Source: Gymnothorax reevesii
Taxonomy: Eukaryota > Chordata > Actinopteri > Anguilliformes > Muraenidae
Length of the DNA: 64,000 bases
NCBI GenBank assembly: GCA_029721435.1
Contig: CM056573.1
Location: 120,613,947 to 120,677,946 of the forward strand
Reading direction: 5' to 3'
The position numbers were made by a program, and so were the translations under genes. Below, piece after piece: positions 23,142 to 35,170 of the stretch (within the stretch, counting starts at the first letter, position 1; each line of letters begins with the position of its first letter). The notes under the pieces are model-generated. The model worked only from the letters and a program-made list of their open reading frames with translations. It had not been told where the DNA came from and did no database searches.

Positions 23142-24146
23142 ACAGTCGGTCTGAGTATTGCACCCAAAGCCTTTGATTAAGAAAACCCTGAACAATGCTC
23201 CACTCAAAATAAAAAGATCTGTCTCCCTCGGCTTCAACCCATTCAACACAAGGCTCTCCAGTCTAGCTCTACAATCTCCGACTGGGACAGACACCACGCA
23301 CTGAACAGACATTCAGCAGTCTGCTTCACAACTGGCACTGGCACTGGCACTGAACACTGGCCAAGTAAAGTACTGTATGTTTGCCATACTGACGCAGACG
23401 GTGCACTCAAAGGCATTTCTCCAACAGCCACTATTGGGAAGAAAAGGAGGTGGGAGACCCTAACCCCACCCAGGTTAATGTCTATTCTGAGCGGAAAACA
23501 CAGTTGGCGCATCCTTCAGGGAGGACGAGGGGAAAATGGCTGTACGCTTCAAACGAGATTAGCATTTTCATTTAATTACCAAGCCCCCCAACCCCAGCCC
23601 ATTTTCTCATCTTACATTCATTGTGGGGGTAGCTAATATACCCCACTTACCCAACTGGGATTACTGTCACTCTCCCTCCCCTCTCCCCACACTCTTGATG
23701 CTGGCTGTAGCTTATGCGCGTGGGTGGATGCCAGTGTATGCTTAGCATACATCCATACTGGGCAGTGTGTGCGCAGTTGTGTGTGTGTATGTGTGTGTTT
23801 GCGCATGTATACAGTTTCACATAGAGAAAGCCAAACACCCCACCTCTCAAAAGACAACGTGTAAAAATAAAGCTAGAAATTAGGCCTGATCCTGACAGGT
23901 AGCAGAGAGGATGTTTCCACTCTGAACTGTGCCTGTCCCCCACCCGCCCACTGGCAAAACTACAACAATACATTTCATAAGAATGTAGAAAATGTGGGAA
24001 GGAGAGGATAGAGCACAGTCATGCATCATTTACACTTCAGTGTAATGGTCTCACACCCTGCTATGTTGTTTGGAGGGCATGTCCCTGTTCTTATAGCTAG
24101 AGAGAGAGAAGAGATTTACATTACTGCAGCGCACATAACTGTCACA

Positions 24147-24620
24147 TACAGTCAGGAGACAAATTAATGGAAAAATCAACATAAACAGTCTTAATAAGGT
24201 GTTGGGCCTTCAAGCTTCCAGATTAGCTTCTCCGTGTCTTGGATTAGAGTCTACAAGTGTACAACTTTAATGGAGGGATGGAGTGCAATTCTGGAGATGT
24301 TCCTTCATTTGGGGTTCTGCAGATGGTTACGGAGAGCTCTGACATGTTTCAAACATTTCCCACATGAGTTAAGTTAATATGAAATCTGGTGACTTCGCAG
24401 GCAGTGGCATATGCTTTGGGTTATTTTCATATTCATAAAACCATTCAGTGACCCTCCTGTGTCCTGTGGGACTTGGGTCATTGTCACTCTGGAAGAGACC
24501 ACACCCATCAAGGCAGGACTGCCTCATCATAGGATATGGAGGTGATCACGCAGAATAACTGCATTGATATGTTAAGACCCATCCACCTTTAAGGGAAGGA
24601 ATGGACCCAAAAATTAACAT
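24147..24620 (-). mobile_element. Tc1-like transposon fragment
   Basis: Read on the minus strand, this has the second catalytic aspartate region of a Tc1 transposase (GLFQSDNDPS), then VTEWFYE, MPLPAKSPD and a following region in the place of the third catalytic residue. It is broken by stops. It ends near 24147 in a sequence resembling the terminal repeat of a family common in fish (ACAGTCAGGAGACAAATTAA). The 5' half of the transposase gene is missing. It is unrelated in sequence to the intact Tc1 element at 38651. Confidence 0.7.
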
Positions 24621-25439
24621 AAGCATTTGTATTATATTTGTCCCTACATTTATCCAAGATTTTTTTTTAATTTGTCACTCATCTGCACATTGTCTGTGTT
24701 GTTGTGAATATTCATGTCTAACAATTCAGATAAATGTTTGCTAGCGCTGCCGACTCTGTCATCAGTTATCAATGAATTATTGGACATAATATTGGTTATC
24801 CTTAACCAATGTGGCCACCAACAATTAAACTGATGTTGAATGAGCAGAATGAAATAGCAGAAAAAAAAACTGGAACAATCCAATTCCGGAAAAAAATTGT
24901 CAAGCTTCTGAAATACTTCCAGAGACCCACCATAAATGATGTCTCTGTTCATGAATAAAATAGTGCACAGCAGATATAATCTCAGACGAGATTCTGCGCT
25001 GAATGAGTTATGCCTTAGGTGAGTTCATCTTGGTCTGCTAAAGGCCATCTAGCCTGGCGCCCGCTGAATGAGTCCCAAGAGGCATTGTTAAGTTAAAAGT
25101 TCTGGAGATAATATCACTGGTAAATGCAGCACAGGATGACCCATCCCCCTCCTCCTCTAATTGGCTGAGTAGCTCATGTGACTGACCCACAGTCATGCTG
25201 CGGCAGGTGTGTGCTCGCCTACTGTCTGTCAGATTGTGGCCCATGCATGCCCTTCAAGTGGGTCTAGTTCCCCATATTTAAAAATGCAACAGTGATCCGC
25301 TCACTCCTCAAGGGGAGGGGAATAGTTTGACGCTATGCGTACACCACGGGGAAAAAAATAATTGGGAGTATAACAGGGCCTCTGAGAGGGCCTTTAGGCA
25401 TGTAAGCAAATGCGCACACACGTACTACGCATTCGCTGT

Positions 25440-25442
25440 CTC

Positions 25443-25475
<33 letters not shown>

Positions 25476-26120
25476 CTTGCTCTCTCTTACACACACAAAC
25501 CAACGCATGCTCGCTTGCTCTCTCTTATACAGTTCGTACATGCTCATCCTCTCAAACACATGTCAACATACAAGTCCTTTGTCAAACTCACTTTTTCACA
25601 TGCCCGCAATCAAGGACATAAACAAACACGCTCTATCTCAAACACACACAGGCACACACACACACACACATTCTCTCTCCCGCACACAAATGCACGCACT
25701 TACATTCCCTCTCAAACACTCATCGACACAAGTACTCTGTCAGTCTCTTTCATGTGCCCCCCCCCAAAAAAAACACACAGAAACACAAGCCCCCTCACTA
25801 GCACACACACACACTCTCTCTTGCATACTCACTTTCCCAGCACTAAGCCCCCTAAAAGCACACAGGTACAGGCACACACTCAGTTTGAACATACACGTAC
25901 CTTCTGTCAATCGCATATGTACAGACAGAGACACGCACACACACTCTCAGACAGACACACGCACAACTAGGCACTATATATCCCAAGGAATAGCAGATGA
26001 GAAATTATCACTAGATTGTCCACATTCCTCAATGCTTGCTTTTTCCCTGCAAATGCACTGTCAGACCTCCATCCACACACACACGTATCAGCACACACAC
26101 ACACACACGCGCGTGCGCGC
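25440..26120. repeat. AC/CTCT-rich low-complexity block
   Basis: About 680 bp of interrupted (AC)n with CTCT spacers, ending in a (AC)n(GC)n mix near 26095-26118. The long open frames across it translate to Thr/His/Ser-rich low-complexity sequence and are not genes. Confidence 0.9.
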
Positions 26121-26569
26121 ACACTGCCCCATTTCCCCCCACCCGCCCTCCGTGCCCCAGACGGGGACTCCTGTGCATGCACGACTGCATCAGGAGTCGG
26201 CCGATTGGGAGTGAGGGCAGAGTGTGTAGCATTCCAGGAATCCTGGCATACTTCATCATCCTAACAAGGCGGAACACAGAACTCCCAGCTCAGCCAGGCT
26301 CAGCAGCATAAACAACTGGCGCAGTACCAGTAGCCACCAACAGGGGGCCTCAAAGAGACACGCATACATTCGCACACACAGCATTGGCCAAAGAACTGCA
26401 CAGGTTAGCAGGAGGCTATAAGGAGGACATGAATTAAATAAGTGCTCAGGACATCATAATGTCTTAACTGAACTGAATTTGTTGACATCAGGAGTACAAG
26501 AAACAATAAAAAAGTTGTCTCAGAGTCAGGTTTAAAAGTAGCACTGCAGAGGATGACGGCTCAGCATAT

Positions 26570-26572
<3 letters not shown>

Positions 26573-26627
<55 letters not shown>
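26573..26627. repeat. (TC)n microsatellite
   Basis: An uninterrupted TC run of about 27 units. Confidence 0.97.
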
Positions 26628-26629
<2 letters not shown>

Positions 26630-27587
26630 GGGAACTTTCAGGCGCGGGCGCCAATGCGAGCAGCTGACGACGGCGTTGCCATCTCCAAAATTTCAGCGTG
26701 TCCATGTTCAAATCTGCGCTACAACGCCCCCCAGTGGTTTCCCATGTGAGTGCAGTGGTGTGCAATCAGTACATCTTAAATAGAAGATAGTGATGTTGCC
26801 ATCGCACGAGCAGTCACATCGAGAGCATGTCGCTGGCACTGAACCAAACTGGTGACAAATATAATAGCAGTGAAGTAGACACATTTCTTGAATTTAAAAA
26901 AAAAATATATGCCTATTTTCAACTGGAGATAATCAGCAGAATAAGGCCATTCTAGACCTAGATAGAAGTTTACCAATTAGTAAAATGTATGGCAGAGCTG
27001 TTTGAAAATACCCTTAGGGAAAAGAGAGAATTAATCAATATGATTGATACTGTTTAATTGTTGCCTCATTGCTGTAATGTCACTGTCTGGGCTTTGCTGA
27101 CACACCTTGTTCAACAACACCTCGCCTAAAGGGAAAAAAAACTCTTGCATCAATACCTAAAATGTCCAATATGGCTAATGGTTTCTTTGTGATGGAAAGC
27201 TAAAATGGAGTCACACCATGTTTAAAAATATCAATCAGAAATGTCACCTGCAGGGTAATTTTTAATGCAAATGCACTTTGTATTAGAACTATGCTGTCAA
27301 GCATTCAGTCATAACAGTATATGAGAATTTATGTCCTGACAAGGACATTACTTTGTCTATTCACAATTTACATACTGCTCAATGCAGTGTTTTCTATCCA
27401 GTGGTCATTACTCACATGAAAGAATGCACCACACACAAATACAATCGTAACATACACACCAACTCCCACCCTCCAAAGTCAAAGAGAATTTTTTGTGGGC
27501 CCTCTGTTGCTGAAAGTCTTCTTAACCTGCGGGGCACTTAAATCATCACCACCTTTCACCTCACTAGCAACAGCCGGCTATGGACGC

Positions 27588-27676
27588 ACAGACACACACA
27601 CACGCACACAAAAAAACACACATGTATTCATGCATGTGTACGCACACATGCACACACAGACACACACACACACACA
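27588..27676. repeat. (AC)n-rich tract
   Basis: Interrupted AC repeats. Confidence 0.9.
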
Positions 27677-27989
27677 GTCTAGATCGTTCTCCCTAAGCCA
27701 CAAGGACAAAAATATTGTCCCAACATTTGACAGCCAGGAGAGAAAATTTAATCACAGCTTTCACCTTTGGCCACAGATCAATGTAAAACAAGGCCACGCT
27801 CCAACGGTTTTACCTATATAAAGACATCTCACAATTAATCTATCAAACCTGACAGAGGAACATTAAGAGGCCCGTGAAGCCATCCTTGGCCTCAAGGCCG
27901 CATCTTCACCGCTGAGATTCTGCTATCTCACTGTTAACAAAGGGTGTGCGCCCCCACCTCCATTCTGCCATAACTACAACTTGTGGCTG

Positions 27990-28200
27990 AGCAAAATGTA
28001 AAAATTCATCTGAATATAAAGAAGAAACTGGAGCACTCAAATCACCAATATAATTTATTAAGGTGCCAAGACTGACGTTTCGACGCACTGCGTCTTCCTC
28101 AGAGTCAAAATTTTGGGTCGGACTAAGAGAGAGGCAAGGTGACATGGTCAATTGAACAACGTTGGTCACGCCTTCGAAGGTTGTAGATTAGAGGAGAGGA
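27990..28200. repeat. transposon-like repeat with ACGTTTCGACGCA motif
   Basis: The segment around 28055-28110 (GCCAAGACTGACGTTTCGAC, then GCGTCTTCCTCAGAGTC) matches a dispersed fish repeat that I recall by its 'acgtttcga...gtcttcttcag' core. Its ends are not defined. Confidence 0.35.
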
Positions 28201-28735
28201 AGGAGAGTCATATCTCTTCCTGGTTATAACGCCAACTTCTGGCCTTTAATTACTTAATCATAGCTTAATTAGCCAAACAATTTTAGATGCATTTCTTGAA
28301 AAGTTGTTGGGATGACCAAAGACCGTACTTATGTCCCTATATGCAACACTTTGCTGTGATCTAATCTATGAGTAAAGTCCTGTTTGCTTGCAAAGCCAAT
28401 TAGGTAATTTTGTCTGGATAACTGGTGGAAACAGAAACTTGCACTCACTGGCCCCCCAGGACTGAGTAGCCCATCCTTGCGTTAGATGATAAGCAGAGTA
28501 TGGTCATAAGAGGCTGTATTGCACTGCTGGTTTCTTTCCTTTGCTCTTCATGGGGTAATTGCTGGACACGGGTCTAAAATTTACAACTCCTTGAATCGTG
28601 GCACCGGCACGCACTTTTGAGAGGAAAGACACGAAGATAAGTTCATCTTGCAGGTGATTTTCAAGGTTAGAGGCGCCTAAGCCGACTGAACGCACAATTT
28701 ATACATAGGGGAGAGCTGGTACGAAACCTCTAACC

Positions 28736-29470
28736 TTTATTGTCCCCTGTCGCCCCGGCGGGACGGGGGACATAGAAATGCTGTTCGTCCGTCCCTCCAG
28801 GAACAGTGTACTCGCAATAACTTTTGACAGCTTTGATGGAGGATCACCAAATTCACACCACATATGCCTCTCGTGAAGGCCTTGCTCAAGTTCAATGATG
28901 AGTGACCTTGACCTAGTTTTCAAGGTCACTAAGCAAAAAGATGTGAGGAACACTGTACTCGCAATAACTTTTCACAGCTTTGATGGAGGATCACCAAATT
29001 CACACCACATATGCCTCTCGTGAAGGCCTTGCTCAAGTTCAATGATGAGTGACCTTGACCTAGTTTTCAAGGTCACTGAGCAAAAAGATGTGAGGAACAC
29101 TGTACTCGCAATAACTTTTGACAGCTTTGATGGAGGCTCACCAAACTCATATGACATTCTTATTGGTTTGTTAGGTAGATCTCAGCCATGGGCACAAAAC
29201 TATGCCTTGGCAATGCGTCCATCATCCACAAATCATGAAAATTGTAATCTCTCTGATGACCCGTGGTTATATTTAGCTAATATCGCAATGATCTATCCCT
29301 CATCCATCTCTCTGTTCAACCAATGACCAATGAGCTACAGTGTCATTGTACTTCACATTATTAGTGGTACAGTGCACCACATTCTTTTCAGCCATCAAAA
29401 CAGTTTTTGCCACATGTTTCTGGTCACTTGTGCGACGGGGGACACAAGGCCTTCAGGCCAGCAGGCCATT
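28736..29470. repeat. dispersed repeat with 147-bp tandem units
   Basis: Three consecutive copies start at 28801, 28948 and 29095 (each GAACA(G/C)TGTACTCGCAATAA), giving an exact period of 147 bp; the third copy is conserved for only about 60 bp. Each full unit has TGACCTTGA followed by TTCAAGGTCAC. The array is bracketed by related sequences CGACGGGGGACA (about 29430) and GGACGGGGGACAT (about 28760), suggesting one larger dispersed element. Because 147 is a multiple of three, some frames stay open across the array by chance. Confidence 0.85.
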
Positions 29471-30286
29471 TTTTTTTCAGGTCAATATCATTGAGATAAA
29501 GATCTCATGTGCTAGAGAGACCTGATGTACAGAAAAAAAAAAGCAATCTTAACCAAATGATCTAACAGGAAAGTAAGTTAAAAAAATAAAACAAATGACC
29601 ACGGATAAAACAATACTGTGTAAAATAATGGCAATTTTGTCACAGCCATTCCGGTCCCCATGTTGTAATAACAATGAATTTGACACATAACTTATTTTTT
29701 ATTATGGAGCTTAGCGGACAATGGAGCACTCACTGTCAAATTGCTACCAGCGTTATTAAACAGACATCGCGCACAAACCCAGGCGGCTATTTATAGAAAA
29801 TCTATTTTTGCAAAGCCTCCATTCGCCCAACCCCCTTCTCTCTTCGCGTGGCTTCGCTCGCAGTTCGCACAGATTGCGTAGCGCGAGCGTCTCCGTCTTG
29901 CTACAGAGTGTGGCGCGAGGCGTATAGGATAATAAATGATTACTCCAGCGTGGCTGACACCGCCCTCCGCGGGGAACCTGATGGCAGCGGAAGATCCAGA
30001 GCCAAATTTAGACATAACAGCTGTTCCACACCTAGCGCCGCTTCACATCTGCCAAGTCATGGTGGCAGGACACCGAGGTGACTTCGGAGGCACCTCAGTA
30101 TTCTCGAGGAAATTTCCACTCATAGCTAAATAACTATACCGCAGCGTATGCAAATATACCATTGACGGGCATGTTAATGACATCCTCTACTGAAACTAAA
30201 AACAACATTCAGACATATGGCCATGTAATGAAAAAATATTCAGCCTACACCAAAGATATTAATGATTGGAATCAGTTTTAGAATGC

Positions 30287-30345
<59 letters not shown>

Positions 30346-33022
30346 TTCAGTAAGACAGTGTGGTAATGCATATGAATATTAATAAGGGACGTATAAATCA
30401 TGCACGTGGAGAGGAATTCCTTCATTTACTGGATTCATTTGCATGTAGCAGTATTTTATCCAAGTTAAACAAGCCGCAAAGAAAGACGCTGGCACAGAGA
30501 CTGGCAAAAGATCATTACTTCATCTGGATGAATTCAATGCAGAATACAAATGTGCATTGCAGTTTTGCCTTCGCAGTCAGCTCATTCACAGACTTATGTT
30601 CCCAGCATCAAAGGAGCCAAAACAGCTCTAATTTCAAACAGATGAAGAAATAACACTGTCGACACCATCCTTAGATATAAATGCATAAAGCCTCGCATTT
30701 TCAGTTTACCTCTTCAAACTATTTTCGACAGCGCATCAGTGAAGTATACAGAACCCGCACAATGCTTGCTTTAGTAAACTGTAATACATTTTTGCAATCA
30801 TGTGCAAGCTTGAGTTCAATAGAGCAGATTAAAGAACTCATTGAGAAACTGTATACTGTAATAATGTATGTACAATAATGAGGGAGCATTTCTCAGACCA
30901 AAACAAATGTTGACAAAATGTACCAACAAATGTAAGTCTCTCCCAACACAGATAGCCTTGAAGCTCAAACGACTGAGCAAAAAAATAGTATTAATCAAGA
31001 GTTTTTGGTCAAGGATGTGCGAAGCATGTTGAATGTAGAAATTCATCATGTAATAAGCAATGGAAAATAGACAGAGGAAATTGTAATGCCTTTGGCCCCT
31101 CACCTTCAGATGGGAACTGCAGTCACTGCTTCTAAATGACAGCAGAGGGCTAAAATCCTCGACTGTCTGAACAAAAAACACTGCTAATTCCCCCATCACA
31201 AAAAACTTAAACATTTAATCTCTGCAAGCTTTAATTCCCTTCCAAATTCATCCACCGTTTTTTTACCAAACAAAATTTCAAAGCTCCATATGTATATTTT
31301 CAAAACATTATTCAAGTAGCATTTTATTAAATCGTATAACTTCAGTTCTAACAACATGATTTCCATGAAAACCAAGGTATGAGAGGTAAGAAAAAATGGG
31401 GTGAAGATATTTTAAAACATTTTAAATAACTTTTTTCCAGTTGCAATTAGCATTTTTGTAACATACCACAACATTGCTTTAGTGTCAAATTTTAAATAAT
31501 GTGAAGCAAATAATTGTACTCCATCTTAAAGCTGATAAATCATCAGACTGTGATGTTCATATACAATAGGGAAAAGGCAAATCCGAGAGTCAGTATTGTG
31601 TATAGAAAGTGTACTACCTCAATTTCAACAAACTTATATGAAGTGACAGCACATTTCTTGAAGTGTGAATTCTCTTGCCCTTTTCACACTTTCTGATTTT
31701 CATTAAAACTTTTCTCACAGCTTGACTTATCAAGGCTGTCCAAAGTGTAAAACATGGTTGCCGGGTTCAGATGAGGTAAATGCCTCAGTGCTTTCTCCGC
31801 ACCTTGCAGGTGGGTTTGTTTTCCCTGCCAAGGCCTTCTCATTAAAATAGTACAGAAATTTAATCAAAAAGTTTAGTCTGTCTTAGCCCCAAAAGGCAAG
31901 CCACACATGGAGCTGGATGGCAGGCTGTGACCTCGGGGTATATGAATTAAACAGGTCCTTCTTATTTTTATTATTATTTTTTTAATCACTGCATGGGTGC
32001 TGGCAGTCCCCTGATCTACGTCGATCGTGTTGCATCTACCTACAAAACAGCACACATTATCCTGAAGACTTAGCTCCCTCTATTGGCCATCTGTTAAAGT
32101 GACACGAGGACTCGCGATTGAAAAAAAATTTAAAATCAAATGGGGAAAAAAGAAAAAACATTACCACAATCAGTTGTCCATTCATGGCAAAGGGGGTATG
32201 CAAACACCTCCCAAATCTACACTGAGCAAAAGCCATTTTCAGGAAACAATGCACTGATTGGAAAGTTTGTTTAAGTAAAGCTGGCATGATGTATGACCTC
32301 GCAGAAAGAGGGAGAGTTATGGGGTGATGGTTTCAGGCTAAGCAGGTTTATGAGGCACTCTATTCTCCTCGCGCCGTAAAGATAGATCACACATTTCAAC
32401 ATCATTGCAGCACACCCTCCCCTCCCTGACCTGTCAAACTTCCAGCATCATTAATTATGACATTAAACAGCTATTAGGAAGGGCAATACCAGGAGATATA
32501 TGTGCAGTAATAAGATGTAATCTCACTTGCCTTGACACTTCAACGATGGCATTCAAACCACCATCCAACAGGGTTTATTTCCTGCTCTCAGAGTGATTCT
32601 TTCCTACCTGCTGCTAGGTAGATGACAGCCATTCCCCCGAACTCCCGACCCCCGCCCACCCCCCACCCATGACCTTTTTTTTCTTTTCCAAATCACATCC
32701 GTAGTGCGGAGTGACCCCTCTTATTGAATTTCGATTATCTGTGCACTTCCCATCCTCTGCTTCCAGAAGAATCTTCCCTTCAGTTAGTTCTGTGTTCAGG
32801 TCATAGGTGGGTTATGCCACTTTTCATACATTAAATTAACATTTTAATCATACAGTTATTTCGAACACTATCCCCACTTTCCTGGATAAAGCATGTCAAG
32901 ATGTGCAGACAGACTTGAAACAGTAAGCCAGCAGTTGATTCTCATAGTCGACGCAGGAGAAATTAGACCTGAGAATGATGGGCCAAATCATGATGGCCAC
33001 GAGTGGGCCAGAGCATCAGGAA
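29471..33022. other. non-coding stretch, possibly with conserved non-coding DNA
   Basis: Apart from the TG microsatellite I recognise no gene or transposon. Segments 30400-30640, 31700-31860 and 32280-32600 are complex sequence of the kind often conserved in gene deserts. This is only an impression. Confidence 0.4.
30289..30344. repeat. (TG)n microsatellite
   Basis: An uninterrupted TG run of about 28 units. Confidence 0.97.
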
Positions 33023-33498
33023 CACAGAGATATAAGAAAACTAGAGTGGACGATGTGTGGGCTGGACCAAAGCGGAAATGGAAGAATAGCTGCGCCATCT
33101 TGGGTATGTATAAATGTCCAATGAGTTATATGTAAACGGTAGGCTAAACATGGGTGTCGACAACTTAGAGACGTGTTTTCCGTGTTCTTTTTATCTTTTC
33201 TTACCTAAAATGGACTCAAATAAGGAATTATTATTGAACAACAAAATTTATTTAAAAAATGTAGATTTTTTAAATCCGGTGTATTCGATGTTTATTTAAT
33301 CGGAAGACATTACAGAGATATCGGAACTTCAGCTGTTGTCCCGTATGAGCGAGTTTTCGTTATTTTCGAGCACGGTTTAGGCCAGTTATACTGCATTTTC
33401 CATTGAACGTCTGTCCCGATATACATACTCAAGATGGCGGCGGCGTGCTGCCACGGAAACCACGTGATTGTCCACTCTAGTTTTCTTATATCTCTGTG
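33023..33498. mobile_element. MITE with perfect 29-bp inverted ends
   Basis: The arm 33023-33051 (CACAGAGATATAAGAAAACT and nine more bases) is the exact reverse complement of 33470-33498. A second matching pair inside has CCATCTTGGGTATGTAT near 33096-33112 and its inverse ATACATACTCAAGATGG near 33421-33437. The element is 476 bp and non-coding, and the superfamily is unknown. Each arm holds a YY1-like motif (CAAGATGGCGGC and its inverse). Confidence 0.75.
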
Positions 33499-34645
33499 AT
33501 CAGGAATATGAGTAGCTAAAAGGGCAGCTCCTCTTCAGCAACAGTGAGTGGCACAGGCCCAGAGCTTTTAAAATTTGCAACAGTGTTGCTGCATAATTGC
33601 GGTCAAGTTCAGAGCTGTGAATAGGAAGCAGGGTTTTCATATGTGCTTCCAAACTTGCAATTGAGAGAGCAATAATGACTGCTCAAATGGGTGTAAGTCT
33701 GCTTGCACTTAAATACTGCGTGTTGCATGTAACTGAAGAAGAATCCTTTTTAACCATGTGCTGAAATAGCAGACAACTCATTTTTGAATAGCATTTGGCA
33801 GAGAAAACACTTTTGAGTCTTGCAGACGTGCGACTGGCTTTAAGGCTCAGGGCCCCTTGCTCAATTGCAAGTGATGACTGGCCCAAAGCAAGCATAAGCA
33901 CAATTTGCCCCAGTCAAGTTCCAATCTGCAAAAACAAGCCGGATTTTTAAATGTTTTTCAGCATGGCATGTGTCCTAACCAGACATGAATCAATTACAAG
34001 GTGTACGACCATTTTAATAGAAAAAAAAGTGCATATGGGCTTGCAAAAGACGAATTAAACAATTTAATGAATTAAATTAATTGCTCCGAATCGGCTGGGA
34101 AAATTACAGGAAAACATCTAAAGGTGGACTCAGAAATCCGAATAAAAAGCTGCGAATAAGAAACTGACTCCAGCCTCAATAAAATGGCCGTTGTAACACC
34201 CATTTTCTTTAGGTGCTAATTAAGAGCTGCAATTACTTGTTCCACTGCGTCATAGCGTCAGTCGGACAGTAATCCAAAGTGACCGTGAAATTTAGTCTGG
34301 CATACGAATGTGTCAAATTGATACAAGGTGCCAAAAGGTTAAAATGTTCGGAACCCTTGCATAGTAAAGTTATGGCGAAATAAAGCACACCCAGACATTG
34401 TCCTTCAACCAATCACAATTCAGTATTTCACATTGGTGTGGTGTAATCCCTCTTGACTTCTGACTATTAACTTCTAAACTTATATTTTACAATTTGCAGA
34501 AGTCAAGAAGCTTAAATTTCACAAAAAAAAAAAACAGGAGTAGTGCCAGGCGAAGAAAATCCTGCCCCTCGCACATATTTTAGCTGTTGAATGCAAAAGC
34601 GCACTTTTCAGGTACATGTGCGCTTGGGCTTGACTTTGCAAGGTA

Positions 34646-34840
34646 GGTCACTCAAGGTCAAAGGTTATGACTTCATTTTACTCGCCACGTATGAGTTCCT
34701 TTATGTGACTTATAGTAAACAAGTGGCAATGGACAGTTGTTTTTTAGATGCAGCCTTCAGAAATCTCATGACCTTTGGTATGATCTTTCAAGGTCACTCA
34801 AGGTCAAGGTTCATGATGTCATTTATAATTTTCTGTATGT
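34646..34840. repeat. two copies of a ~146-bp tandem unit
   Basis: GGTCACTCAAGGTCAAAGGTT at 34646 recurs in variant form at 34792, 146 bp apart, followed each time by ATGA(C/T)(T/G)TCATTT. The unit length and the CAAGGTCACT core match the 147-bp array at 28801, so these are probably related repeats. Confidence 0.65.
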
Positions 34841-34987
34841 GTTTAATAATAACTATGGGAGGATTATATTTTATACCTTGAAAAGGGGAACTTCGACCAT
34901 TTTTTGACAGAGTTATTGGCAAAAAACAATTTTGACCTTTTCAGTGATTTCACCTTGACCCAGTTCAATCCGAGGGTGCGTTGAGCG

Positions 34988-35170
34988 CATCTGCAAAAGA
35001 GATTCCTGAAAAATTACTCGAGAATCTTGCCGAAGTTGCGCGATAAGCCCTCCAAACCCCACAATGCCTGCAGCTATCGCGAGGTTTGGAAGGCTTATTG
35101 CGCAACTTCAGCAAGATTCTCGCAAAATTTTTCGGGATTCTCGCGTAGCCGGCTTACTTGCACATGCGCT
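34988..35170. repeat. foldback (long imperfect hairpin)
   Basis: The left arm (about 34988-35060) and right arm (about 35086-35170) are inverted copies sharing GAGAATCTTGC, GAAGTTGCGC and CCTCCAAACC / GGTTTGGAAGG, with one gap of about 13 bp in the stem. The loop is about 25 bp. It could be a foldback transposon remnant or give a hairpin RNA. Confidence 0.75.

Larger units (their letters stand above)
16316..24146. other. non-coding stretch, no gene seen
   Basis: It holds microsatellites, listed separately, and scattered short repeats that look transposon-derived, for example 18125-18380 and 21330-21535. I found no exon with splice sites and a conserved frame. Confidence 0.5.
24621..27985. 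other. non-coding stretch dominated by low-complexity DNA
   Basis: It contains the AC-rich block 25440-26120, a long CT tract and smaller AC runs. No gene is supported. Confidence 0.6.

Noticed and set aside
25327..26214. 295-codon open frame on the plus strand
   Set aside because: It translates to Thr/His/Ser low-complexity sequence and is produced by the interrupted AC/CTCT repeat block. The overlapping frames in the other phases are equally long.
28699..29326. open frames across the tandem array
   Set aside because: The 147-bp period is a multiple of three, so frames stay open by repetition. There is no domain and there are no splice or start signals.
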